Source: Chitinophaga sancti
GTDB taxonomy: Bacteria > Bacteroidota > Bacteroidia > Chitinophagales > Chitinophagaceae
Assembly: GCF_034424315.1 (NCBI RefSeq)
Contig: NZ_CP139972.1
Location: 4,774,001 to 4,838,000 of the forward strand
Reading direction: 5' to 3'
Length of the DNA: 64,000 bases
The notes under the pieces were generated by a model, which was not told where the DNA came from, did no database searches, and saw only the letters and a list, made by a program, of their open reading frames with translations. Both the position numbers and the translations under genes were made by a program. Shown here piece by piece: positions 8,367-17,763 of the stretch (its first letter is position 1; the number at the start of each line of letters is the position of its first letter).

Positions 8367-9095
8367 ATGGGAATATTCGGTAAACTTTTTGGTGGCACCA
8401 AAGAAATGACCAACTTCAAGGTTAGGGCACAATACAAAGATGCAAAGTATTTCCAGCAGGAAATAACCCGCTTTGAACAAATCATTGCAAGCTCTCCTGA
8501 GCCTACCAGGCCATTTCATTACTGGTCAAGAGCCAGCAAACTCAATATCATCATGGACCTGGAGTATTCACTGGGCAAGCCCTTCGATAGCTTGATGGAC
8601 ATTTATCTGCAGGCGCTTGACAACCTGGTGAAAGGCTGGAACAAAGAAGATCCTACCTACGAAGATTTTCTGAACCTGCTGGCCAAAGGAGTGTTATTAG
8701 ATATTCCAAACAATGAATTTCAACGCCTCGTTAAGTATTTAGAACAGGCAGACAAAGACGCGCCTCCCGGCTGGAAACCAGATGCACTGGCCTGGTACCT
8801 GGTACGGGGCAAGATGAAAGTGCATACCAATGAAGATGTGACCACCACCATGTCTCCGAAAATTGATCAGCGTCTTTTTGACCTGACCCAACTCCCGAAA
8901 GCAGCAGCAGAAGTAGCCGTAAAAGAATACCTGGAAGACTGGTATAAATTAAGAAAAGACTCGCCCTGGTATAACTCCCATACAAGAGACAGGGGCTACA
9001 GTGGCTATTGGGCCTGGGATGTAGCGGCCGTCGTGAAGCTGATGGGATTAGATGATAGTAGTTTTAGGGATAATCCCTATTATCCGCAAACATAG
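8367..9095 (+). CDS. PoNi-like (DUF1911) immunity protein
   Basis: The 242-residue cytosolic protein ends in YSGYWAWDVAAVVKLMGLD then DDSSFRDNPYYPQ, which is the hallmark of DUF1911 (GYWxxExAAxxkxxxiDDSSxxdxxYYP). DUF1911 proteins (PoNi) bind and block PoNe DNase toxins. It follows the effector gene by 25 bases, in the classic toxin-immunity order. The N-terminal half is helical (FQQEITRFEQII), as in the DUF1910 part of this family. It should protect the producer and its kin from the upstream effector. Confidence 0.8.
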   Translation: MGIFGKLFGGTKEMTNFKVRAQYKDAKYFQQEITRFEQIIASSPEPTRPFHYWSRASKLNIIMDLEYSLGKPFDSLMDIYLQALDNLVKGWNKEDPTYEDFLNLLAKGVLLDIPNNEFQRLVKYLEQADKDAPPGWKPDALAWYLVRGKMKVHTNEDVTTTMSPKIDQRLFDLTQLPKAAAEVAVKEYLEDWYKLRKDSPWYNSHTRDRGYSGYWAWDVAAVVKLMGLDDSSFRDNPYYPQT

Positions 9096-9176
9096 AAAAA
9101 GGGATGTAAAGGCATTGCAATGCCCTCCCGGGTATCGAAATTAAATCCTGTATAGCTAACTTTTGATACAGTCTTT

Positions 9177-9225
9177 TTCCTGGAAATGGTTTTCATTCCT
9201 GTAGGTGAATTCCCGCTTCCAGGAA
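9177..9225. terminator. Possible bidirectional terminator between convergent operons
   Basis: TTCCTGGAA at 9177-9185 and its exact reverse complement TTCCAGGAA at 9217-9225 could pair around a 31-base loop. A short palindrome GGCATTGCAATGCC also lies nearby, just after the immunity gene. The spot is between two convergent gene sets, where a two-way terminator is expected, but the long loop makes this weak. Confidence 0.3.
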
Positions 9226-9229
9226 TGTC

Positions 9230-9757
9230 TTATTCGAAAATAATTTCACCTCTTTTATAATCAATAGAGATTTTCATAAAACCGCCCAAAGCACTCTGCC
9301 CAAGCAATAAAGGCGCATCCAGGTTATGCACCACAGATGCCTGCACATTTCTTAAGATACGATCGCCGATCTTTACCGTACGAAGATTGACCACCGTACC
9401 TGCTGAAATATTTCCGTTTGCATCTGTAAAATTTGCACTGCCCAGTATATCGTCTTTTGATAATGAACCCTGTTTGTATAGGAACATGGCTTCCGTTTCT
9501 GAGATCGATATAATGCTGGCACCTGTATCAAATATGAAATGCATCCTTACATCATTTACTTCCACAGGCACCTGGAATACACCATTCACCTTCTCCATCT
9601 TCACGACTGTTCTCCCGCCTTCTACCGTAGTAGGGGGTGGTGTCACCACACTATCCGCAGCGGTACGGTTATGACTTTTCCTTCTTCCTGACTGAGAGCA
9701 TCCGGAACATCCGGACAGGAAAAGGACGATACCAAGCATTACAAAAAGTTGTTTCAT
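9230..9757 (-). CDS. Retropepsin-like aspartic protease lipoprotein
   Basis: The 175-residue protein starts with a lipoprotein signal (lipobox LSGC, cysteine 17) and has one retropepsin-type unit: VRMHFIFDTGASIISISE with the DTGAS catalytic motif, and a later hydrophobic-hydrophobic-glycine flap/strand APLLLGQSALGGF. Such clan AA single-domain proteases act as dimers. It is the last gene of the eight-gene operon and overlaps the OmpA-like gene by 4 bases. It could process an envelope partner of that operon, but no target can be named. Confidence 0.75.
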   Translation of the reverse strand: MKQLFVMLGIVLFLSGCSGCSQSGRRKSHNRTAADSVVTPPPTTVEGGRTVVKMEKVNGVFQVPVEVNDVRMHFIFDTGASIISISETEAMFLYKQGSLSKDDILGSANFTDANGNISAGTVVNLRTVKIGDRILRNVQASVVHNLDAPLLLGQSALGGFMKISIDYKRGEIIFE

Positions 9758-10368
9758 TCAATTTTAATTTCACCGATTTTAGGGACAATTTGAATAAGGA
9801 TCCGCTGATTCCTGCTTTCTTCTCCAGGTGCATACCGGCCAATACCCCCGGTACCGGAACCTGCCACCTGCACTTCACAAACATTTGGATCAGGCACAAT
9901 ATTCCTGCTTTGCCACAACTTCAATACCGCCCAGGCACGCTTATAGCTCAGGGGAAAGTTATCACTGTAATTATCATTGGAGGCCATCCCCTCTATAATC
10001 ACCACATACTTAATGTCCTGACCCGCATATTTCACAGCAAGGTCTTTGATCAGTTTACTGATAGACGTTCCTACTTTCGAAAGATAGACTTCATCTGCCG
10101 GTTTTAAAATATCCTTCCCCCTGTCAAACTCAATATTCTGCACCAGGGAAAATCGTTTGTACACGGAATCATAAGCAAAATACTCCCTGGGTAACTCTGT
10201 CACTGCCGCCTGGATCTCTTTGATCTTCTTTAATTGTTCTTCTGTAGCCCGCTGCTGATACGTGAGTTTCAAAAATGTCAACACATACAATACCAGCATA
10301 ATAAAAAACAGACTGGTCATCAGATCTGTAAAACTAGGCCAGAAAAACCCTGCTCCTTTTCCCTTCAT
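9754..10368 (-). CDS. MotB/ZorB-like stator subunit with OmpA-type peptidoglycan-binding domain
   Basis: The 204-residue protein begins with a short cytosolic tail and one membrane segment, FFWPSFTDLMTSLFFIMLVL, whose Asp15 matches the proton-binding aspartate of MotB/ZorB. Residues 75-200 form an OmpA/MotB peptidoglycan-binding domain (EFDRGKDILKP, LSYKRAWAVLKLW, NQRILIQI). With the adjacent MotA-like gene (3-base gap) it should form an ion-driven stator anchored to the cell wall. The pair resembles ZorAB of the Zorya defence system, but ZorC, ZorD and ZorE are absent. Confidence 0.8.
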   Translation of the reverse strand: MKGKGAGFFWPSFTDLMTSLFFIMLVLYVLTFLKLTYQQRATEEQLKKIKEIQAAVTELPREYFAYDSVYKRFSLVQNIEFDRGKDILKPADEVYLSKVGTSISKLIKDLAVKYAGQDIKYVVIIEGMASNDNYSDNFPLSYKRAWAVLKLWQSRNIVPDPNVCEVQVAGSGTGGIGRYAPGEESRNQRILIQIVPKIGEIKIE

Positions 10369-10371
10369 AAC

Positions 10372-11931
10372 TTAAGATTTTCCGGATCCAAAAAGCTTCT
10401 TAATAGAATGGATCACGCCCTTCTCACTATTCTTCTGGATCTGCTCAAGCACCACCAGGGTCTTCGCCATGTTCTTATTCATATCATCCAATGCCTGTTT
10501 CAGGCGCTCACCCTGCGATGCAGAACTGTTTTTAAACAGGATCACATCGGACTTCAGTGTCTGCAAATGCTCGAGGTTCCCCAGGTTCGTCCTACTTGCA
10601 GACATCGCAGATTTCAATACTTCCGTTTCATCGACAGTGAATTGCTTCACTGCATCACTGGATTTAATGATATGCTGCTTCAACTCCTGGAAGGTGTCTG
10701 TAATATGATAACTTACATCTGCCACTGCATTCGCAGCAAATTCCTTTTGCTGTTCCAGTTTATTGAAATGTTCAGACAGGAAATCCAGTAATTGCTGACT
10801 TTGATGTAATCGATTATCAATCGTATCTGCGATCACTTTAAAATCACCTGTTCTTGCAAGCAATTCATTCGTCTTGCCCACCATCTGTTGTGAGTTATCC
10901 ACAAACTGATTGACATTCGTAAGGTACTGGTTGAATTTCTCAAACTGCTCTACCGAAAGGGTCAGCTGTTTCAATACATGAATATTGAACTTTGCCATAT
11001 CAGCTACCTTGCCGTCATCCAGCATCTGCAAGAGTTCTTTCTGCTCCTGGATCGCCAGCCGGTTATTATCAAAGATGCCATTCAGCTTTCCGAGATTCGC
11101 CGTAAACTCCGTGTTAAACTTCATCAGGTTCCGCTGCAGGGAGTCCAGCGTATTGGCTAAACCCTGATTAATGATAGGCAGTAACTGGATCTGGATAAAT
11201 GTGTATAGATCATTCTTCCTCGATTCGTTGAAACTCCTGGCTCCTTTAAATAACCAGCCGCTATGAATGATCGTACACAGCAAGCCAACAAAGCTCGCGA
11301 TCATAGCTATTTTCACACCACCGATCAGAGAGCCGATACCGGCATCCAGCATCGCACCACTGGCATTTACATCGATACTGCCACCAAGCTTCGGCATATT
11401 GAATAATGCTATCACGATGCCCAGCATAGTACTCATCAAGCCCAGGTATAAGGGCACCCCGACTGACTGGTTGATATCTTCCTCTACTACACTTGTATTT
11501 CTTTCAACCACGTCTTTGATCAGGTTAAAGTCAGAAGAAGCCCCGCTGTTGCGAATAAGGTAGTTATTAATAGCATAAAGGATCCTGACAAAGACCTCAT
11601 TAAGTACAGCATTGCTTTCTATAATGCTGATTTCCTTCCGCTCCAGATAGACGATTCGCCGGCTATCACTGCCATCTGCTTCCTGTTCATTCTGAGAATA
11701 TTGACTGGAGAAATAATCCACCCTGTATTTATCCCGGTGTGCAAGAATTTCTTTGGGAGATAATGTCTCAAGTGTCATGACAGGCACAAAAAGTTTCGAT
11801 ACGTACAATGCATTTTCTGCAGGAATAATATTTCTGTACAATCTTATCTGCGTCATAGTACGCCAAAAGATATAAAGCTGTATACAGACAATCACCAAAA
11901 CTATAAAATACTCTATATGCTCAACTTTCAT
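10372..11931 (-). CDS. MotA/TolQ/ZorA-like proton channel subunit with long cytosolic tail
   Basis: The 519-residue protein has a membrane anchor at 7-24, then two segments typical of MotA/TolQ/ExbB channels: VGVPLYLGLMSTMLGIVIAL (158-177) and GSLIGGVKIAMIASFVGLLC (200-219). Residues 230-519 are almost all helical and predicted coiled-coil, ending in a basic KKLFGSGKS. Short MotA/ExbB proteins lack such a tail, while ZorA has one that projects into the cytoplasm. It pairs with the MotB-like gene downstream and its start overlaps the upstream membrane coiled-coil gene by 11 bases. I infer that the tail couples ion flow to the cytosolic NTPases of this operon. Confidence 0.8.
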   Translation of the reverse strand: MKVEHIEYFIVLVIVCIQLYIFWRTMTQIRLYRNIIPAENALYVSKLFVPVMTLETLSPKEILAHRDKYRVDYFSSQYSQNEQEADGSDSRRIVYLERKEISIIESNAVLNEVFVRILYAINNYLIRNSGASSDFNLIKDVVERNTSVVEEDINQSVGVPLYLGLMSTMLGIVIALFNMPKLGGSIDVNASGAMLDAGIGSLIGGVKIAMIASFVGLLCTIIHSGWLFKGARSFNESRKNDLYTFIQIQLLPIINQGLANTLDSLQRNLMKFNTEFTANLGKLNGIFDNNRLAIQEQKELLQMLDDGKVADMAKFNIHVLKQLTLSVEQFEKFNQYLTNVNQFVDNSQQMVGKTNELLARTGDFKVIADTIDNRLHQSQQLLDFLSEHFNKLEQQKEFAANAVADVSYHITDTFQELKQHIIKSSDAVKQFTVDETEVLKSAMSASRTNLGNLEHLQTLKSDVILFKNSSASQGERLKQALDDMNKNMAKTLVVLEQIQKNSEKGVIHSIKKLFGSGKS

Positions 11932-12784
11932 AAGTGATTTTCGCTTTAGTCATAAGAACCCATTTATCCCCCTGTAGTTCCGCTGTTCCTGGTTTTTGTG
12001 TAACAATCTTTGTCGCCTTTGCATTATAGGCATTCAGCGCATCACAAACGGGATCAATACTTTTATCGGGATATTGTAATGCCAGCTTAATAGAAGCTTC
12101 TCTTTCATCAATGCAGAAACTGGCTTTATTGAAACTATCTTTTACGAAGCGGTAGATAGTAGCCCCTTCTCTGTAAGAAGCAGAGGCCGAGCTCACATTG
12201 AATGTGCCATTAGAGTTAGGGGTAGATAGAAAGAAGAATTCCTTCTTTGCTTCTGCTACCGGCTGCTTCTCCTGTACAGGCGCTTTTTGTGCAGGAGAAA
12301 CAGGTGGCGTTGGAGGTGGAGCTACCAGCCTGTCAATCTTCTCCCGTAATTGTTGTACCAATGCTTCCAAATCAGTTATCCTGGTGATGTAATCCTCCAG
12401 TTTTTCTTTGCTGGCATATTTATCTTTACCATTTCCCTTCCCGTCAGACGACATGTTTTCCTGGATCTTTTTCACCTCTTTTTTAATAGGAGAAATTGCA
12501 GCTGCTATTTCAGATTCCGCCTTGCTACCTGCAATCTTCACGGCTACATATACCGCAATGCCCCCCAGCAGTAAAGCAAAAACCACAGCATAAACAATCG
12601 TCCGCGTACTCAATCCCTCCTCTGCCACTTTCGCCACCTCAGCAGTATGAGGCTTCGCGGCAGGAGTGGCCTGCTGAACATTTACAGTACTATGTCGCCC
12701 CGTTGTCTCTGCAGTATTCGTCGCCTGCGCGCCCGCAACATGCACCCACAAAAGACTAATCAATAAAATATAAATAACTTTCAT
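11921..12784 (-). CDS. Membrane coiled-coil protein of the cytoskeleton-motor operon
   Basis: I do not recognise the family. The 287-residue protein has a signal peptide (1-19), a low-complexity stretch, a membrane segment (63-83, IVYAVVFALLLGGIAVYVAV), a coiled coil (88-148), a proline-rich linker (PPPTPPVSPAQKAPVQ) and a compact C-terminal domain (about 183-287, with FFFLSTPNSNGTFNVSSAS). The C-terminal domain should be cytosolic. It sits between the actin-like gene (4-base gap) and the MotA-like gene (11-base overlap) and may tether them at the inner membrane; this is inference from layout. Confidence 0.7.
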   Translation of the reverse strand: MKVIYILLISLLWVHVAGAQATNTAETTGRHSTVNVQQATPAAKPHTAEVAKVAEEGLSTRTIVYAVVFALLLGGIAVYVAVKIAGSKAESEIAAAISPIKKEVKKIQENMSSDGKGNGKDKYASKEKLEDYITRITDLEALVQQLREKIDRLVAPPPTPPVSPAQKAPVQEKQPVAEAKKEFFFLSTPNSNGTFNVSSASASYREGATIYRFVKDSFNKASFCIDEREASIKLALQYPDKSIDPVCDALNAYNAKATKIVTQKPGTAELQGDKWVLMTKAKITYES

Positions 12785-12788
12785 GCTC

Positions 12789-15700
12789 TTAGTTATTAAT
12801 TGGAGTTAGTTGTGATAAGGGAGAAGAAAGATGATTGATCGTGCCTATAATAGGATAAAAGAATAGGGTCTCCTCCAGCTCCTTGTCACTTGTCACTCCC
12901 TCATCCATTCGCCTGTTATACTCAAGCCCCTCTTCCAGGTAATCCCTCAGATGTTTATTCAGCTCCTCCTTAAAGATCTCCAGCGATTTCTCCGAAACAT
13001 TGAAGTAATCATTGAAATTATACTGGTTATTCAGACCTATAAAAAAGGTATTAAATTTTTGCACATAAGCAGCTATATCCGCCTTGTTCTCCTCGGTCAG
13101 CTGGTCATAAGTCAATTTCCGAATTCCCTTATCTTCCAGGCAGGTCACCGTTGTCTTAATACTCTTCGTATCTATCGATAGATCTTCCGCATTTGACATC
13201 AGGCCACCTTTACAAGTAATTTCCTTCGGCATCGCTTTCTCTGTTTCAATACTTAAACCATCTGCATCATAGGCTTCTCCATATACCCCTTCAAAGATCA
13301 GTTTAGAAAATGCCGCCAATATCTTCTGATCAGATGTAATAATGTTCAACACCTTGGACCCTGTTCCACTAAACACCAGGTGCTTGGGCAATACCAGGTT
13401 CTCATTCTTCATCATCTCTGCAATCTGGTAAATGATAGCTCCATAGAAATAAAGCGCCAGGATCTTTAAATCCTCATCATTCGCCAACAGCTGATTATAA
13501 GAAAACAACTTCTTATCCTTAATAGTCGGGTTATTCTCTACCGAAAAGAAGAAAGCATTAATATCTTCTGTCTTATTCTTATCCTTTATAGAAGACAATA
13601 CCTGTGAAAGATCATAGAGTTTATTCGAATTCAATAGGTTCTCGTAATAAGGCAGATATTTCATAATCATGCCGTTTGAAGTAGCCGCCCCATATTCACT
13701 AAAGCCATCGCCAAAAAGCGTATTAGCCGCAAATTTGAAGGAAGTCATCTTCAGCGGTTTATTCCCCTGGAAAACCACAATATCCGTCGTTCCACCACCT
13801 ATATCAATTGAGACGACAGGTTTGTAAGCACCACCCTGGAGTTTATTAGATGCCTTGAAGTAATAAAAGGGTGCCAGCGATTCCGCAATGCCAATGCTCT
13901 GGTTCACCGGATGGAAGTATTTCTGGAACAACTCATTCCAGGTACTCTCCAATGAAGACCTGCGGGCAGGCTTCATACTGGAAGGATAAAACCACACCAG
14001 CTTAGTCTGTGAAAGATTGCCCCTGTTTAGTAATACCTTGTTCCGCAACAGCATGATCACCTTCTCAAAATAAGCCCTGATCCGCTTCTCATTTCCCTTT
14101 TCCTTACGCGCCCATTTCAGATTGGATGATACCTTGTCTCGCTCAGGCTTCCTTTCATAAATGAATGGAATATTGAAATCGGCAAGTGAGAACGTTTCTG
14201 TTTCAATATTCAATGCATGACTTTCGGCAATCACCGTTCTATGCGGGAACCGGAATTCAGAATTTTGCCCGAGGTACTGGGGTACAAATTCGTGATTGAT
14301 TAACTCCCTGATTGCAATAGCACCTGAATCACCAAAGTTATCCGTTGTTTTGGTGGGATGGAATAAAGTTGCGATCTGCACATCCTCCACTGTAATATCA
14401 AATGGTTTGGGAGAACCGTTTCCTATTTTATATTCAATATGCGTGTTGGTTGTACCAAAATCAACTGCAAAACTGAACAGTTCATTTCCCGGGCTATAAT
14501 GCGGCCAGTGAGGAATTATAATTCCCGATGCACCACCCCCTATAATATTGCTAACCTGTATGTAATCAAATTCCTTATTGAGTACATAGTACTGAGAGCC
14601 TGCTTCCAGCGCCTCTATCCGCTTTCTGCTCCGTACCTTCCTGGCTCTTCTCTCAATTGGCGCTGCCGAACTATTTTCAAAAAACTGCAAATCATACTCC
14701 GTTCCTCTCAGGTACCCTGCCACATCCCTATCCACCAGCTGTACCCTATAGTAAGCCTCTATATCAGGGTTATTGAGTTTAATAAAAGGGAACAACGTAA
14801 TCCCAAATTCATGCTGCACAATCACCCCCTTATTCTTCTCTACATCCGGCTTGCCCGGCTGCATCTCATTACTCTGGTAATAGATCCTTTCAAAAATAAT
14901 ATACTCGCCAGCCTTTGCCACCGGCACCCGCAACACTACCTTCACCGAACCCGCAACGCCCTGTCTCATTTCTACAGACGGCTTACCAGGCAATGGATTT
15001 AACAAATCTACCGAATCAAAATACTCAAAGAAGGTCTTCGTCAACGGTAGCAAATACCCTTTCGAATCATCCCCAATATCCGTAATCACATTGCCATCAA
15101 AGAACTTCTCCTTATTAATCGGGTATACCAGGCGGACCAGGTATGGTTCCAGAAAATCAGTTACCGTCAAATAAGGATACTGCATCTTCACTCCCGGTAA
15201 CCACCTCCGCTCCATCACCGTCTCCTCATCTACATACGGTACCGTAATCGCATTATCCCAGTTATCATTAATATATCGAAACGGCTTATTCAGGTTATTC
15301 TGCAATACCAGCGGCCTCAAAGCTCCCTTATATTTAGCAGCAGCAATCATAAAATCACTCGCCTGAATAGACCCGATAATATTCTCCTTCTTACGCTTCC
15401 GCAAAGGCACATCTATTACTTCTATCACCTCTCCACCTATACCCGTGTCCAGCTCAGAATAATTATTCATGAAATCCCCTTCCCTCAGTTCCTTAATCTC
15501 CTGGTACAATTTCACATTCGTTCTATCCAGGATCTTCAGGTTCTTATCCAGGTAATCCGCTACCACCCTCATTCTCTCAGGCAATCTTGGATTTGATTTA
15601 AACAACAGGTACAAATATTTCTGAAAATCCGGATCCCTCAAATAAAGTGGCGTAAAATGCTCACTAAACGTTTCCTGGTTCTTCGTCAGCTTGATCCGTG

Positions 15701-16244
15701 CATGCGACAGATCATTTGCTGTCGCAAAGAATAAGGTAGCCGGTGAAGTACAACCGATGATCTTATGATTGTATTCAATCAGGTACAACCTTTTCATCAG
15801 GTCAAAATTGTAAGACGCCTTATCCTGCTCCAGGTACAATTCCAGTGTCTCTGCCAGTCTTCTATGCGTATCAGAACCACGTTTCATTTTCATCAGCTCC
15901 ATCTCCCTATCCCACACAATGATCTTCACTTTATCCTTTACACTATCAATATTGAACAGGATCTCCGCCAGATCCAACGCATCAGACACCAGTTTCTCAT
16001 CATCCTTCCCCGCCAGCACATCCCCATCTTTCATATAGGCTTTCAGTTCAGGCGACTTCACAATATTGCGAAACGCCGTCTTCACCAGGTCAATCCGCGC
16101 AAAGGGGCTGGGAATAGCCGTGGGCAAACTAATTTCACTCCCTCCTTCTGGATCCTTGATCGATTCAATCTCTTTATCAGAATAGGCATCAGAAGCAAAC
16201 CAATCCTTCCCGCCTTTTTTTGTATATCCGAAATTCTTGTTCAT
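12789..16244 (-). CDS. Very large actin/Hsp70-fold ATPase
   Basis: The 1151-residue cytosolic protein has a 590-residue N-terminal region I cannot assign, followed by an ATPase domain of the actin/Hsp70 type. Visible motifs are phosphate-1 VDFGTTNTH (594-602), phosphate-2 SIDIGGGTTDIVVF (812-825) and the adenosine motif FSGTGSKV (958-965). The spacing suits an Hsp70-like core with inserts. No substrate-binding domain of DnaK is visible. It lies 4 bases after the tubulin-like gene. An actin-fold and a tubulin-fold NTPase encoded side by side suggests a filament or remodelling machine working with the downstream motor pair. Confidence 0.8.
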   Translation of the reverse strand: MNKNFGYTKKGGKDWFASDAYSDKEIESIKDPEGGSEISLPTAIPSPFARIDLVKTAFRNIVKSPELKAYMKDGDVLAGKDDEKLVSDALDLAEILFNIDSVKDKVKIIVWDREMELMKMKRGSDTHRRLAETLELYLEQDKASYNFDLMKRLYLIEYNHKIIGCTSPATLFFATANDLSHARIKLTKNQETFSEHFTPLYLRDPDFQKYLYLLFKSNPRLPERMRVVADYLDKNLKILDRTNVKLYQEIKELREGDFMNNYSELDTGIGGEVIEVIDVPLRKRKKENIIGSIQASDFMIAAAKYKGALRPLVLQNNLNKPFRYINDNWDNAITVPYVDEETVMERRWLPGVKMQYPYLTVTDFLEPYLVRLVYPINKEKFFDGNVITDIGDDSKGYLLPLTKTFFEYFDSVDLLNPLPGKPSVEMRQGVAGSVKVVLRVPVAKAGEYIIFERIYYQSNEMQPGKPDVEKNKGVIVQHEFGITLFPFIKLNNPDIEAYYRVQLVDRDVAGYLRGTEYDLQFFENSSAAPIERRARKVRSRKRIEALEAGSQYYVLNKEFDYIQVSNIIGGGASGIIIPHWPHYSPGNELFSFAVDFGTTNTHIEYKIGNGSPKPFDITVEDVQIATLFHPTKTTDNFGDSGAIAIRELINHEFVPQYLGQNSEFRFPHRTVIAESHALNIETETFSLADFNIPFIYERKPERDKVSSNLKWARKEKGNEKRIRAYFEKVIMLLRNKVLLNRGNLSQTKLVWFYPSSMKPARRSSLESTWNELFQKYFHPVNQSIGIAESLAPFYYFKASNKLQGGAYKPVVSIDIGGGTTDIVVFQGNKPLKMTSFKFAANTLFGDGFSEYGAATSNGMIMKYLPYYENLLNSNKLYDLSQVLSSIKDKNKTEDINAFFFSVENNPTIKDKKLFSYNQLLANDEDLKILALYFYGAIIYQIAEMMKNENLVLPKHLVFSGTGSKVLNIITSDQKILAAFSKLIFEGVYGEAYDADGLSIETEKAMPKEITCKGGLMSNAEDLSIDTKSIKTTVTCLEDKGIRKLTYDQLTEENKADIAAYVQKFNTFFIGLNNQYNFNDYFNVSEKSLEIFKEELNKHLRDYLEEGLEYNRRMDEGVTSDKELEETLFFYPIIGTINHLSSPLSQLTPINN

Positions 16245-16248
16245 GGCA

Positions 16249-17754
16249 TTAGTTTTTCAAACCGAATTTTGAAGTCAGTATATCCTCCGTTGCTTCAAAA
16301 AAGAGCTGCACTAATTTCTGCTGTGCAGAACTATAGCTCTTCCCTTTAGAGAGCTTACTCAGTTTGCTGTCATACATAGCATAATCTACCTTACCGGTAA
16401 ACCATCCCTTATTCACATTCCTGTTTTTGATAATCGCATCCAGCGGTGCATTCAGATTGAAAGGCGCAAAACCCCTCTTGTTATTACTCATCTCCCTCAG
16501 CCATTCCCCAAAGGCATGCAGGAACTCAGAAATATTCGTCCTGTAAAAACGGTCATCCAAAAACTTCTGGTCCAGTTCAGGCGCATCATTACTCCAGGCT
16601 TCCTTCCCGGCAGCAGTACTGATATGCTCATCCAAAAATCTCTTGAACAGCACGAACTGAGAAAGTGGTAATTCCGTTTTCCGTTGTGTATAATCTTCAA
16701 AATCAGAGAAGGCAATATCTGTCACATCATTGCGGGTCGCAAATTCTTTGTAGACAGGTCTGATCGCTTTGCCCCCATCACATTCCAGGTCGGCATCAGG
16801 GATCTCCATAAAGTCAATAATCGCCAGTGCAGCAGCAAACTCCACAAAGTGCGCATCATTCTGCTGGCCATTGTCACCCGGATCATTCTTATAGGGTTTA
16901 CCACTGTAATCGTCACCTATATAGTAGAGGGCATTCACAGAATTATTACCCGTCACATTATCTTTGTAGTAGTACAGTGCTGCTTTGGTCTTCGCAATAA
17001 AATCAGACTTCTGAATCGGGCTATCCGCTTCCTTTTCAATATTGAAATAAGGCATGGCAGTCAGTGCCCCTATCTTTGCATCCTGCAAAAAGCCTTTGCC
17101 ATCAATATTCCGGTTATTCATCGCATCCCTGATGTTCTTCAGGATGGTAGGGAAGCCTGCAGCACCTGTACCGCCAAAGATGGAACTGATGATGAAAACC
17201 CTGTCTTCCGCATTGAAATTGGAGGCAAACTCTTTGAACTCCTCAGAATCTTTGAACTGATTCAGCACCACGCTACCAATATTCGGGTTACCTACGAATC
17301 CAATATCCATTTCAATATCCAGCAGGTCTATCTGCTCATGACGTTTATTGATAGACTGACCGGAGAAGAGAATATCTGTCAAAGCTTTATTTGCCGCATC
17401 CAGTTGATTGAAGTCAATGTAGTCACGGAACTTTTGCCCGGCTACCTGTTGCAGACTAAAAGCAAAACTACCTGACATCCTGTTTTCAGAACTCACCAGT
17501 TTGTTGAGTGTGACAATCCTGGTATTGAAAAAGCCATTCCCTAAACCGGCATGATCCACGATGGCCTGGTAATTGCCCAGTAGTCGTTCAGTCCTCTTCA
17601 GGTCTTCGTTAGATTTATGCGGATCGATGATGATAGGTACGATCTCAAATTCATGTTTTGAATTTGCCCGGACGCCGGCAGCGAGTAGCATCGTTAGTGA
17701 TTTTAACACCCTCGAACCAGTGCCTCCTATTGCGAATATGAACAAACGAGCCAT
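16249..17754 (-). CDS. Tubulin/FtsZ-like GTPase (Tubulin_2-type)
   Basis: The 501-residue protein opens with RLFIFAIGGTGSRVLKSL, the first nucleotide loop of FtsZ-like proteins outside the FtsZ family proper, and has the tubulin signature-like loop SSIFGGTGAAGFPTI (191-205, compare GGGTGTG). The region after it (about 225-330) carries the family's long insert. It is too long and diverged to be cell-division FtsZ. From memory, Makarova and Koonin described FtsZ-like families linked to vWA and OmpA-family proteins and predicted to remodel membranes; this operon has both partners. Biochemical GTP binding is inferred. Confidence 0.8.
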   Translation of the reverse strand: MARLFIFAIGGTGSRVLKSLTMLLAAGVRANSKHEFEIVPIIIDPHKSNEDLKRTERLLGNYQAIVDHAGLGNGFFNTRIVTLNKLVSSENRMSGSFAFSLQQVAGQKFRDYIDFNQLDAANKALTDILFSGQSINKRHEQIDLLDIEMDIGFVGNPNIGSVVLNQFKDSEEFKEFASNFNAEDRVFIISSIFGGTGAAGFPTILKNIRDAMNNRNIDGKGFLQDAKIGALTAMPYFNIEKEADSPIQKSDFIAKTKAALYYYKDNVTGNNSVNALYYIGDDYSGKPYKNDPGDNGQQNDAHFVEFAAALAIIDFMEIPDADLECDGGKAIRPVYKEFATRNDVTDIAFSDFEDYTQRKTELPLSQFVLFKRFLDEHISTAAGKEAWSNDAPELDQKFLDDRFYRTNISEFLHAFGEWLREMSNNKRGFAPFNLNAPLDAIIKNRNVNKGWFTGKVDYAMYDSKLSKLSKGKSYSSAQQKLVQLFFEATEDILTSKFGLKN

Positions 17755-17763
17755 GTGATAATT

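Noticed and set aside
4188..9095. A complete type VI secretion system
   Set aside because: No sheath, Hcp, baseplate, ClpV or membrane-complex gene is in the window; only the spike and cargo.
9754..11931. A complete Zorya defence system
   Set aside because: Only ZorA- and ZorB-like proteins are present; no ZorC, ZorD helicase or ZorE nuclease is encoded nearby.
16684..17475. 263-residue plus-strand open frame
   Set aside because: Antisense of the tubulin-like gene; skewed composition typical of a shadow frame.
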